Part shown: positions 48,005-58,427 of the stretch, one piece after another
Position numbering within the stretch: position 1 is the stretch's first letter
How the letters are laid out: every line of letters starts with the position of its first letter
Assembly: GCA_033239525.1 (NCBI GenBank)
Contig: BSYO01000003.1
Coordinates: 1,606,001-1,670,000, forward strand
Length of the DNA: 64,000 nucleotides
Direction of reading: 5' to 3'
Source of the DNA: Nepenthes gracilis
Lineage: Eukaryota > Streptophyta > Magnoliopsida > Caryophyllales > Nepenthaceae
The notes under the pieces: generated by a model
The model's database searches: none
The model's input: the letters and a program-made list of their open reading frames with translations, nothing else
What the model was told of the DNA's origin: nothing
Translations under genes and position numbers: made by a program

Positions 48005-48180
48005 TGTTACAGAGCCTTAGTCCCAAACCAAGCAGCCCTAAAAAAGTCAAATTTCAAAACTCGGTTACATCACTGAGCAACCCAGAAGAGGCCGGATTTT
48101 GAAACTCAATTACATTAGCGAGCTGCCCTTATGAGGTCAGATTTAAACATTGATCCCGTCACCGAGCGGCCAATGCATGA
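48005..48180 (+). repeat. Three tandem units of about 57 bp
   Basis: Units follow a pattern of GAGCxxCCC, AxGAGGxC, GATTTxxAAAC, TCxATTACATxAxC. Three copies are visible at about 48010, 48065 and 48120, with moderate divergence. Confidence 0.6.
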
Positions 48181-48645
48181 TCGAGCTTAAAATTTTATGG
48201 GGCTTTTTAGCATGCGTATGATAACTTCTTCATGAAGGGATGAACACCATCAGTCAACAATGACCATCAGATTAAAACCAGACACATGAAAGCCACGACG
48301 TCCTTTAATAAGACTGAGCGCCGACGGGTACATGTGGAAGACGGCCTAGACTAGTAAAAGCCGACGACAATAGCCTTAGCCGATAACCATCCATTCTCAT
48401 CGCCACAACCCCTTGGAAGGGGAAAGTGCGATCAATCAAGGTGCACTATTTCTCAAAGATGGCTAGCCAATAAAGCCAGAAATGCAGGCGGTATCCCATC
48501 AGAAGTATGTCGGAGGTTGAAAATTTCGAACCATCCAACATGGGAGGCTAGTAATAGGTTTGGTAAACTCGACCTAGGAAGAAAAATTGCTCAACCATTT
48601 CGTTTTATACACAGGCGGCTATCATGGGTGGTTCCGGCAGTTGTC

Positions 48646-49254
48646 TGTTAGAGATAGTTTAGTAGGCGATTGAAATCGCTTGTCTATTCTATAAATATCT
48701 TTTTGATCCCAGCAAAAGGGAGGAAGCCTCAGGAAAAAGAAGGAGAAGAGGCCAAAGAAAAAGGAGGAAACAAAAGGATGATAGACTTTATCCTACCCTT
48801 GGCCATCTCTCCTACCAAATGATTAAACCCCTCAAGAGTCCATCTAAGGGATATCTATTCAAGGAAACTTTCATTCAAGTGCCCGACCATACTTCAAGAA
48901 TACCTCGGCCATGTAAGACGCCCTCTATAGGGAGCGCATCTAAGATGCCCCACGGTGGGCGCACCTCAAAGCCATTCATCTTTCGAACATACCCAAATAC
49001 TCAATTCACCGATACATGTATCTACGCATTCTTCTTACTTCTTTCTATTCTCTTAGAAAAATATATGATTTGAGCGTCAGATGATGTATGGTGGGAATAA
49101 TTCCTGCCATTCTCTAACTTCTCGTTTTCAGTTGTGTTGTGCAGGGTTTAAGTTCGAGATTATAAAGATCGAATCCACATCAAATCGACTCAACACGAAA
49201 ATTCGATTCGTGGCTTCTAATCTATATGACAACCCAAATTCATATAACGCAACA
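48646..49254 (+). repeat. Right LTR of the non-coding gypsy-type element
   Basis: Begins TGTTAGAGATAG and ends CGCAACA, about 609 bp, collinear with the left LTR. CTATTCTATAAATATC at 48684 corresponds to the TATA-like motif of the left copy. A GGGAGCGCATCTAAG insertion near 48930 is absent from the left LTR. Confidence 0.75.
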
Positions 49255-51290
49255 CTTTTGTTATTAATGATAAAGGCAAATATTAACCTACAATATAAAT
49301 CTTACTTTTACGATTTATTATAATAGTCTTATCATTATTCAAAGTAATTATTTGGAATTCCTCGTTTGATTTTGAGTAGTTCAAAATGTGCAATGTTAAA
49401 ATGGGAAGAAGTTAACTTTTTAAATTCATAACTCTTGACTTAAGTTAGAATTGATGAAAATTATATTAGTAAACAAATTGTCATTACATACAAAAACATA
49501 TATAATACATTTTATTGCCATAAGTGAAAGTTCAACTCTAAATGCCACAATTGAATTTCAACTCAATTGCCGGCTCAAAAACTAACAATGGGTTCAATTT
49601 CAAAGGTTGAAGAAAGACATCGATTTAGCCTTTTTAATATGGTTATGGCTTAAGAAAAACGAATTATTCAATTAGTTACAATTCAAATTACTGATATATA
49701 AAATTTAAAATAATTAAATAGGCTCACATTTTGCTTTTTAATAAAAATTTAAAAATATTGATTAAAACGCATTAAGAGTGATAAAAAAAGACAACATTAC
49801 AATAAGCCCGTTTAAATTTTGGCCCATTTCTTTTTTATATTTCAAATGCAGAAGCTTATATAAACCATATTAGAATTTTTAAATTATGCAAATTTAGGAA
49901 AACTTAATTTAAATCATCAAGTTGTCCATGTTTTTTAGCCCTTTATATCACCAATGAAAATCAACTATTTAAATTTATTTTTACCATTTTATTTAATTTA
50001 ATACAATACTATTTAAAAATATAAATATTTTAAAATTTGCAACATTGATGCGTCATAAATCTAAATTTTAATCAGATTTAGGTTAAATTATCCGTCAGAT
50101 TCTGGTTTCATCCACTGAGTCCCGAATTTTATACACCATAATTTCAAATAAAAGATCAGATAATGACGATATTTGATCCTACCAAAAATATTTTAACTTT
50201 CAAGACAATAATTGACCTTTCGAGAGTAGAAGGTGAATGCAGAAAATGCATAAATAAATATAGGGAGTGCGTTTATAGATGTAGATGGGAGTGCACTCAT
50301 CGGGAGAGTAGCTTTGTTGTTGTTGTTGCTCATGAGAAGCAATTTCTTTAAGTATTTAGTTCGCGGAAAATTAGTAGCAAAGAGAAAGAGAGCGTTAGGA
50401 TGTTCGAGAGAGTTATGGAGCTTCTGAGAGCTTGAATTTGCTTAAGGGTTTTAGTGGGTAAGATAAAGTGTTTGTAGACAATTGAGAGCGTGTCTTGAAG
50501 AGTAAGTCTTCAGAGCCTTTTGTAACCATAGCCTTGGGTTATCTTCCTTACATAGAGAGGCTGGATGTTCGCATTCTGTAAGGGAATCTTTACATTTCTT
50601 GCATAGGCGTGTGTGCCATTTCTGGTAGTAACGGTCAAAAAGGTGGATCTCTTTCATTCTGTGTAGTAACCGTTAAGGTTCCATTGCAAATTGCATGTGG
50701 ATTCTGGCGCCATTCTCTCGAGATGTGTTTCGATTTTGAAGGTTACCGTTATAGTAAATATTGCTTTCTTGGATATGCAAAAAATCAGGGCAAACGATTG
50801 TTGTGGTGTAAGGACAGGAACGTGGGCCATTTTAGGCATGGGCTGTGTTTATCCTAAATCGTTTCTCGCCTACTTGCTAATTATCCGAAAAACGACATTG
50901 TTGACTATCTTGGACTTAGATGGGCTTTCGTTGATATTGGGCCACTGCCAGCCTGCTTTGCTTTTCCGTAGATCAATAAAAACGTTGACCATCCTAGACA
51001 AAAATGGGTCGCTGCTGGATTTGAGCTGTTTCTTCCAGTGGGCCAACCTGCTATTGGCATTCACATCAAGTATTAATATATGTTTTCAAACCAACTAATT
51101 AAATATAAATTTATTTTTGTCATTATAGTTAATTTAATATAATATCATTCAAAAATATAAATATTTTCAAATTTTTTTTATAACATCAATTTACGTTTTC
51201 AAACCAACCAATTTTCCTTTTAATTTCCCCCCTCCACCCCAACCAAAAAAAATGAAAAAAACACTAATTTCCTTTTAACCTCCCTCTCTT
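49255..51290. other. AT-rich unassigned region with a direct repeat
   Basis: No gene recognised. A direct repeat of about 100 bp (AAATATAAATATTTT with surrounding TTTAATTTAATA) occurs at about 49960-50055 and again at 51095-51190. It flanks a purine-rich, GC-richer segment (50220-51070) that has the look of an LTR or element interior, but no TG/CA ends with target-site duplications could be placed. Short frames inside lack family resemblance. Confidence 0.35.
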
Positions 51291-52954
51291 CCCACTTAGT
51301 TGCGGCATCAAAATTCGAATACTTTGGCTTCCTCCCGCGTATCTCCATCTCTTCTCCCTCTTCATCGCTCATATCCTTTTTATCAGGTTGTTTTCCTCTG
51401 CTCCTCCTCCTCTCCCTCTATTTATCTGTCCCCTTTTTTTCCTTCTGCTCGTTGTTGGGTTATATTAAAATTAGGCTATATCCTAACTATGTTGCATTTT
51501 CTCATGAAGTTAACCAGATTGAAACTTATACAAATGAAGCAAACAACATTCGCTGGATCGACCCTAAATTGAATTTCACAGAAAAGATTTGGACCACCAC
51601 GGGTCAATGGTTTTAGGAGAAAATATTTACCAGTATAATTGTTCTTCTGGTGTTGTTTTGATCAGCACATTGGGTATTATCATACTTGGTACTCAAGCTG
51701 GATTCTAAACTTATTTCAAGGCCCCTATACTTCATGCTTTAAGCCTATTTTAGTTGCCCTTCCCTTTCCATTGGACGACCTTGTCGGTTTGAGCTTTTGC
51801 TCATATGCCAGCGTTTTACAAGCCAAAAAAAAAAAAAAGATGGGAATAAAATAAGTATGCTGCAGAACTGATGATATGTTCTACCTACGGAATGGCATTC
51901 TTAAATTCCTCAAGTTCTTGCAGAAAGCACTTGATGCATTTTATGCTTCTTGTGCTACAGCTATGTGCTGATAGTAAATGCTTTGAATTTTGAACATGAA
52001 TTGCACCATTCTCATATTCTGTTTAATCTAAGTCCAGTTTGAATAACTTACCAAGCATTTACTGAGAAGGAAACTCCTGGGTGGATCTGGGTAAGTTTGT
52101 CAAGCTCTGGCTTTGTGCAAAAAACTGTCAATCAAGGTCATACTAAGTGGCTCAATTCTCTTTCTATAGAAGTCGTACGGTATCCACTAACCAATTGTAA
52201 AAGACTGAATACTGATTGTTCCTGCAGAAAGCCAGCTTGTCTGCTAGAATGATTTAAGTATAGAGCTGCTTCTGTGTCTTATTAGTAGAACGGTTAACCA
52301 TCTGAGATCTTAATTCTCTGTTAGCAAATTATTATAGTGGGAATGGTTGAACTGTATGTTGTGATCAATACCAGTCAAAAACGACCTGAAGTAGTCAAAA
52401 TGGGTTATTTTCTTTAGAAATTGCATCCGTTGCTTTTCTATTACTAATTGCATCTGTTTTGGGGGATACAAGTCTTGAATTAATTATTATTGCATTAAAT
52501 ATGCATTGATTTCTAGAGTTCTATTAGGACCCATTTATTTTTTATCGTTTCTCATACTTTCAATGGTGGGAATCTTATCCTGACAACTTAGACAGATAGG
52601 ATTATGACTATATATTATAATGTATTAGGTCCATTTTATAATCCTAGACATCTAAACTATTAATATGAAATACTCATCATTAAAAGTATGAGATAATTCT
52701 AATAGCTCCCAGATTTCTAATGTAACGTTCATGGCTGTCATCTCTATTATACTTTTTCTGCATGTTAGTCCCCTTTCACTACATGCTTGCAAAGGCTAGT
52801 CATACTGCTGTTTTTTCTCTGAAAAATTTGAGATATATTTAAGTAGATTTGTCCGACTTTCAGGATGAAATGGTATTGAAGCTCAACAGGGTGAAGTAGT
52901 GAACTCTTCTTATAATTGAATTAAAGGAGGTGACTCTTTCACTTCATAAACCTC
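51291..52954 (+). other. Possible broken gene fragment, unidentified
   Basis: After a C/T-rich stretch (51210-51300), a frame near 51475-51610 reads NYVAFSHEVNQIETYTNEA and then NNIRWIDPKLNFTEKIWTTT before a stop. Its amino-acid mix is more protein-like than its surroundings. A second short frame near 51890-51970 reads KALDAFYASCATAMC and ends in a stop. I do not recognise either, and no splice chain could be built. It may be a captured gene fragment, a pseudogene or chance. Confidence 0.25.
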
Positions 52955-53371
52955 CTCCCCGACAAGCTATAAGGACCAAGATATTCTGTTAGCATTTGAA
53001 ATTATGCTATCTGTAGATGTTGTGAGAATTCAGTTAGATCGTTGCACTGGAATATTCTTATCTGCTGATTGCTTGATCGTTATTCATCAATTTTAATATT
53101 GCCATTCCACTCCAGTCTGTACTCAAGATATTTATTTACATTTACTATTAGTGATTAACCTGTTTGTTGAAGAATTACCAAAATCGATGTTGCCCTTACC
53201 AGAGATTTCGAGTGCATGAGATTCTTAGTAAATCTTATAATTGAAAAAAATCGGAGAACAAGTACGCAGGGAGAGTTCCTGCTAAGCCATGGACCTTAGT
53301 TCTGTTGAACAGCATCAGATTTCTCATTATTTAAGAAAAAAAATCTACAGGCAATAGTGATGGGGGATGCT

Positions 53372-53376
53372 CTATG
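53372..53376 (+). repeat. Target-site duplication CTATG, left
   Basis: CTATG immediately precedes the TGTTGGG start of the copia element and recurs exactly at 57325-57329. The right segmental copy has a single CTATG at the corresponding place (about 60282). Confidence 0.92.
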
Positions 53377-54572
53377 TGTTGGGTTTGGTTACTCTGTAAT
53401 GGGTGGCTCAACAAACGGGGGTGTCATCAGAAGATCGCACAGGGTTTGTGCGAAATTCGGAGTGCTGCAAATTGGCTATAGTAATGACGAAAGTAACCAT
53501 TTGCCAAAATGGGCAAATCTCGGAGCGACTATTTGTCAGAGTAGTAAATCTCGAAGTGACCATTTGTCGGAGTAGGCAAATTTCGGAGTGAAATTCCCAG
53601 AGTGGAAATCTGGAGTTGAATTTTCGGAGTAGAATTCTAGAATGGAAGTAGGTTGGAATGGTTTTCACTTGGATGGACAGCAAGTTGTGATGACTAAAGA
53701 GGCTAATAACGGCCGAGAACACTAGATGATGGTCGAGGACACTAACTGATGGCTAAAGAGACTAGTAATGATCGAGGACACTAGCTGATAGACAAAGAGA
53801 CTAATGACGACCAAAGACATCAGGTGATGGTTCAGGACAACTTGACTGGAAAGTTAGCAGTTGACTTTTTAGAGTTGACAGACTTTACAGAGTAAGTAGC
53901 TGACCTGTAGAGTATGCACCGTCTATGCAGAGCAAATTGACCTGTAGAGTATGTGTCGTTTGTGGGAAGCATGAGAATTGGTGAAGGCGCAGAAAATGAC
54001 AAGGTTAGTGTGACAAATCATCTACAAGATCAGGCCAGGTGAGTAGATAGGATTTGGAGTCAGAGTCATTTTAAAAGCGCACCAAACGCTTCAGATAGAT
54101 GTGAGTGGTAGGATAGCAAGGTGGAATGGAGAAGGGGAGTGGAACGGAGCAAAGTGTGGAAGGAAGCTCTCATCATTCACCGTTTGTTACCACACTTGTA
54201 AAATTAGTGAGTAGAGTGTATCATCAGTAAGAGGACGAAGAGAAGAAGAACAGAGAGAGAAGAGGAAAGGAGAGTTTCCTTACTTTGAAAATTATTTGTT
54301 TTGTTCTGTCTTAGGTATGCCGCGGGTATTTTATCTCGGGGGTTCTTATAACCGATTTTAAATAGTGGAAGCTTATTTGGAATTTGTCCCGTGGTTTTTT
54401 CCTTGATTAAAAAGGATTTTTATGTTAAAAATGTTGTATATTCTTTATTCTTTGTGCCTACTAAATTGGTGGCTGACGGTTGATAGGGGGGTTCGGGCTT
54501 TTCCACTGCGTGCCTATCACTTTTGTCTCCTCGGTTTTGTTTGACTGACCTTGCATGTTCTTACCCCCAACA
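53377..54572 (+). repeat. 5' LTR of the gag-only copia element
   Basis: Starts TGTTGGGTTTGG and ends CCCCCAACA. It contains units around CAAATCTCGGAG and ACCATTTG (53490-53600) and a second array with GACTAATxACGACC and ACTxxxTGATGG (53690-53840). Near the 3' end is a typical copia AGCTTATTTGGAATTTGTCC segment before the final CA. Confidence 0.9.
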
Positions 54573-54590
54573 AGTGATATCAGAGTGAGG
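54573..54590 (+). promoter_or_regulatory. Primer-binding site of the copia element
   Basis: AGTGATATCAGAGTGAGG follows the LTR end directly. It resembles the TGGTATCAGAGC site complementary to initiator tRNA-Met, with mutations. Confidence 0.75.
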
Positions 54591-54608
54591 TTGTAAATTT
54601 TTGATTTA

Positions 54609-55366
54609 ATGGTGTCGTCGTCAAGGAGTTTTCCATTTAGTGTGCAGCAATTTAATGGGCAAAATAATTTCATTCTTTGGTAAGAAAGGATGAGGAATAT
54701 TTTGACACGGGAAGAAACGTAAAAGCACTTCGGATGAAGGAAGACAAGTCGAAGAACATGACGGAAGAGGAGTGGCAGGATAAGAGGGATCTTACTAATT
54801 GCACAATCAAATTATATCTTACGGATAATACTTTTCAGGAGGTTATTGACTTGTCGGACCCAGTGGAGGTTTGGGAGAAACTTGAGAGCTGGTATAAGTT
54901 CAAGTCCGTGACGACAATGCTTTATGTGAAGAAACAGTTTTATGGCCTGCGTTTGTCGGAAGGGAAAAATTTTGAGAAGCATTTGGATGAGTTCAATCGA
55001 ATTGTGACGCAAATATCAACCTTTGATGAGATGATCAAGGAGGAAGACAAAGCGTTGGTATTGTTGGCGTCTTTGCCGGCCTCGTACGATCATATTGTTA
55101 TGATGCTACTGTTCGGAGAAGATACGCTTAGTCTGGATGAGGTCATTACTTCCTTATTTATGAATGAGTCAAGGTGGAGGGAAAGCGGTAAGGCGTCACG
55201 GCAGTCGAGTTTGCTTGTGGCGACCAACGGTCAGGGACGAGGGAGATCGAGGGACCGAGGCGAAAAATCGGAGAGGAGTAATGGTCGGTTCAAGTTTCTG
55301 GAGAAGACATACTTCCATTGTGGCAAGAAAGGTCACATGAAACGGGACTGCCTGCAGAGGAAGTAG
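54609..55366 (+). pseudogene. Copia gag polyprotein, broken
   Basis: The natural start is the ATG at 54609 (MVSSSRSFPFSVQQFNGQNN). A stop falls just after FILW, and a frame change leads into the long frame ending at 55366. That frame is a typical copia gag (UBN2 type): NMTEEEWQDKRDLTNCTIKL, VWEKLESWYK, KKQFYGLRLSEGKNFEKHLD, EFNRI, LLASLPASYDHI and DTLSLDEV. Near the C-terminus is a basic Arg/Gly/Ser-rich stretch and a zinc knuckle, YFHCGKKGHMKRDC, where the first Cys of CX2CX4HX4C has become Tyr. So the long frame survives, but the start is broken and one zinc ligand is lost. Confidence 0.92.
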
Positions 55367-55492
55367 GAGAAGGAGGTCGGAGGCAATTGTCAGGAGAGAC
55401 GGGATTATGATGATGATCAAAACACTATCGCTCTCTGCGGAGACCTCCTGGTTGTCCATGCGAGGGAAGCACAGAGCCTACTAAGCTAGGAG

Positions 55493-56058
55493 ATGAGTTG
55501 GGCGATGGATAGTGATGCCTCACACCATGTGACATTAAAGAAGTCCCACTTCATGAACTATACCCCTGCAAACTACGAGGTATTGAAGATGGATAATGGT
55601 GGTTTGTCGAGGGTTGTTGGCATCAGAGATTACTTGCGGACAAGCAATGGGAAAAAGCTCATGTTGAAGGGCGTGCGACATACCCTGAACTTAAGGTTGA
55701 ATATGATTTCAATCGGGAAATTTGATGAAGAAGACTTTAGAATGGCGTTTGGAAATGGTAGGTGGAAACTCACCAAAGGCACCTCGTTTGTGGTAAGGGG
55801 AAGCAAGAGATTAGGTCGGTACCTGATGAATATTTGGTTGCCAAGGTTGATGCCAATATGACCAACGAGGACATTGGTCAAGGTGGTAAGAAGAGGTGGC
55901 CAAGGTGGAGTGTAAGAGAAAATGATTCGACCGCGGAGAAAGAGTTAAAATGGAGTTGGACTATTCCAAGTTCAGTAGAATGGAAGAATGTATTATTTAG
56001 ACTTGCGGAGGCCGACGTCGAGATCCCAATTGAGGGGAAGCTGTTGAAAGGCTGGTGA
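55493..56058 (+). pseudogene. Copia protease / GAG-pre-integrase remnant
   Basis: WAMDSDASHHVT corresponds to the copia protease motif W-x-x-D-S-G-A-S, with Gly of DSGAS replaced by Asp, which should abolish activity. The frame continues through LKGVRHTLNLRLNMISIGK, as in the copia protease C-terminal half, and FRMAFGNGRWKLTKG, as before the integrase. After about 55800 the similarity moves to another frame and ends. The integrase zinc finger and all later domains are missing. Confidence 0.88.
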
Positions 56059-56111
56059 TGACGGTTGCTAGATAAAGGCGAAGATTCCCCCTAAGGTCGT
56101 GAGGAGAAGTT

Positions 56112-57324
56112 TGTTGAGGTTTGGTCACTCCCTTGTGGGTGGCTTAACAAACGGACGTGTCATCGAAAGATCGCACAAGGTTTGTGTGAAATTCAGAATG
56201 TTGTAAATTGGTTGCAGTAATGATCAAAGTGACCATTTGTCAAAGTGGGCAAATCTCGGAGCAACCATTTGCAAGAGTGGTAAATCTCGGAGTGACCATT
56301 TGCCAAAATAGGTAAATCTCAGAGTGGAATTCTTGGAGTGAAAATCCGGAGTGGAATTGTCGGAATAGAATTCCAAAATAAAAAGTAGGCAGAATGGTTT
56401 TCACTTAAATGGATAGCAAGTTGTGACTGCCAAAAAGACTAGTAATGGCCAATGGCACCAACTGATGACCAAATAGACTAGTGACGATCGAGGATACTAG
56501 GTAATCGCCGAGGACACCAACTGATAGACAAAGAAACTAGTGACGACCGAGTGTACTAGGTGATGGTCTAGAATAGCTTGACTGAAAAGTTGGCAACTAA
56601 CTTTGTAGAGTAAGTAATTTTTCAGAGTTGGCAGGCTTTGTAGAGTAGGTAGCTGACCTGTAAAGTATGTGCCATTTGTATAGAGCTGATTGACCTGTAG
56701 AGTATGTGCCGTCTGTGGAAAGTATGAGAACTGGTGAAGGCGTAGAAAATGTCAAAATTGGTGTGACAAATTATCTGCAAGATCAGGTCAGGTGAGTAGA
56801 TAAGATTTGGAGCCAGAGTCATTATAAAAGTGCACTAGGCGCTTTAGATAGATGCGAGTGGCATGATAGTAATGGTGGAACGGAGAAGAGGAGTAGAACC
56901 GAACAAGGTGTGGAAGGGAGCTCTTGTCGTTCACCGTTTGCTGCCACACTTGTAAAATCAGTGAGTAGAGTGTATTATCAGTGAGGGGGAAGAGAGAAGA
57001 AGAACGAAGAGAGAACAGGGAAGGAGAGTTTCCTTACTTTGATTATTATTATTTTTGTTCTATCTCAGGTGTGTTGTGGGTATTTTGTTTCGGGGGTTCT
57101 TGTAACCAATTTTACATAGTGGAAGCTTATTTAGAGTTTGTTCTGTGGTTTTTTCCTTAATTAAGAAGGGTTTTCACGTTAAAAGCGTTCTGCATTTTTT
57201 ATTCATTGTGCTTTCTAACTCTGTAATTGATGGTCAACAGAGGGGTTCGGGCTTTTCTGCTGTGTGCCTATCATTTCTGTCTACTCGGTTTGTGACTGAC
57301 CGATTGGCATTCCTTACCCCAACA
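56112..57324 (+). repeat. 3' LTR of the gag-only copia element
   Basis: Starts TGTTGAGGTTTGG after a purine-rich GAGGAGAAG tract and ends ACCCCAACA. It is collinear with the 5' LTR along its whole length, including both internal minisatellite arrays. Confidence 0.9.
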
Positions 57325-57329
57325 CTATG
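57325..57329 (+). repeat. Target-site duplication CTATG, right
   Basis: Identical to 53372-53376. The following CAACTGCATC continues the ancestral sequence, as in the right segmental copy near 60285. Confidence 0.92.
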
Positions 57330-57547
57330 CAACTGCATCATCGTATAAGGGGGTCAGCCTCCCTAAAACCTACCAGCTTGCCCATTCCAATGATCCTCCT
57401 CTCATATTGCCCGGACATTTCATGACTCTAATATACTATCGTGAAATCCTTGAATAATCATTTTAAAGGGAGAATAGGAGGAGGAACAAATCAATGGAAA
57501 AAGATGTGGGAAATCATATAGCATAGCGTTCCGAAAATAATTGGCTT

Positions 57548-58427
57548 TCGGAGTCCAAAAATTGGAATTCTAGCATTCATCCCTTTTAAAAAGTACTTTG
57601 AAAATGTCATCTTTGAAGGAGAAGATGAGCCATGGGAAGTTGAAGTTGCAGAGAGGGGATTTGAGCTGCTTGCTATGCCCCCCTTTGTTGGAAATCTCTT
57701 CCATGAAAAGTACCGTTGACCGGATGGGCGGTCAACAGGACGTTGACCGGATTGGCGGTCAATAAAATGTTGACCGGTCTTGTGGAGAATGCAGACGACC
57801 AACTGCTGGCCACACGTCAGGAAATCCAGAACGACGCCAGCTCAGCAGATTTGTTTGGAGATACGTGATCTCAGACTGTTATGTAGGAGCAGTTGTTTTT
57901 GGACAGAGCATATTCTGTCATTGGCTGTACAGAATATTGCCTAGTTTTGATGGGCGGTTACTGATATTAAAAAGGCAAGTTTTGTAACTTGCTATAATGT
58001 TTATAGAGAGATATACACAGAGAGTTAGGTGCGAGAAAAAAAAAAGAGAATTGTGAAGGTAGGAGAAACTGTAAGCAATCGTGTGAGTGTATTGCTGTTA
58101 CTCTGTTCTTTAAGTTCTTTGTTCTCTACTGTGTAACGAGGAAAATTGTTCCCAAATCTCTCTTATAGTGAAACATATTCAGTGGACTGATTGTCCCGTG
58201 ATTTTTCCCTTAGTTGAAAATGATTTTTCACGTAAAATACTTGTGTTCATTTTTCTTCTTCATTCACATTTCTTACTGTCTTGTTTGATCAGGAAAGTAG
58301 TCCGCCCTCTTTTTCCCTACACCCTCATTGTATTGTATCAAGCAGCTTTGATGTTCTGTGCCTCATGACACTCAAACTGAGGGGGTGCTACCTCAGTTGC
58401 AATCCTCAAGATACATGGATTTGCCAT
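57548..58427 (-). pseudogene. Left duplicate of a small plant gene, split by a solo LTR
   Basis: This is the counterpart of the intact gene at 60537-60782. The first part on the - strand (58427-58322) reads RIATEVAPPQF and then shifts frame. The second part (57685-57548) reads ASSSNPLSAT, TSHGSSSPSKMTFSKYFLKG and RIPIFGL. They are separated by a 636-bp LTR. The stop codon has also been lost (CGA in place of TGA), and the TATA-like box of the right copy is CTAGAAAT here. It therefore has at least four independent lesions. Confidence 0.85.
57686..58321 (+). mobile_element. Solo copia LTR inserted in the left small-gene copy
   Basis: Starts TGTTGGAAATCTC and ends CCCTACA, with CCCTT before and CCCTC after, a target-site duplication with one later substitution. 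The right segmental copy lacks it. Inside are three GTTGACCGGxxxGGCGGTCAA-type units (57717-57780), AGATATACACAGAGAG near 58011 and the AxTGTCCCGTGATTTTTCC segment typical of copia LTRs. Similarity to the ends of the 53-57 kb LTRs suggests the same broad group. Confidence 0.88.

Larger units (their letters stand above)
41393..49254 (+). mobile_element. Non-coding gypsy-type LTR element (LARD-like) with nested solo LTR
   Basis: Two direct LTR copies (41393-41989 and 48646-49254) flank about 6.7 kb, of which 2.9 kb is a nested insertion. Both LTRs share AAGAAGGAGAAGAGGCC, CCATCTCTCCTACCAAAT, GGGATATCTATT and a final CGACTCAAxACGAAxATxCG block. After the left LTR comes TTAGCGCGGTCTATTGG, close to the TTGGCGCCGTCTGTGG primer-binding sites of Tat/Athila-type gypsy elements. 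No gag or pol domain could be read. The interior is dominated by several minisatellite arrays. It would depend on a partner element for movement. The left end is damaged: an extra partial LTR copy precedes it (about 41174-41390), and no target-site duplication can be assigned. Confidence 0.75.
53377..57324 (+). mobile_element. Gag-only Ty1/copia element (TR-GAG-like) with complete LTRs
   Basis: About 3.95 kb with LTRs at 53377-54572 and 56112-57324, flanked by identical CTATG target-site duplications. The internal part is only about 1.54 kb. It has an initiator tRNA-Met-type primer site, a broken gag and part of a protease/GAG-pre-integrase region, then a jump to the 3' LTR. Integrase, RT and RNase H are absent. 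This layout matches the non-autonomous TR-GAG class. The two LTRs differ visibly at many positions, so the insertion is not recent. Confidence 0.92.

Noticed and set aside
57491..57802. A 103-aa - strand frame as an independent gene
   Set aside because: Its last half is the 3' part of the pseudogene duplicate running past a lost stop codon, and its first half is the end of the solo LTR; it is a fused artefact.
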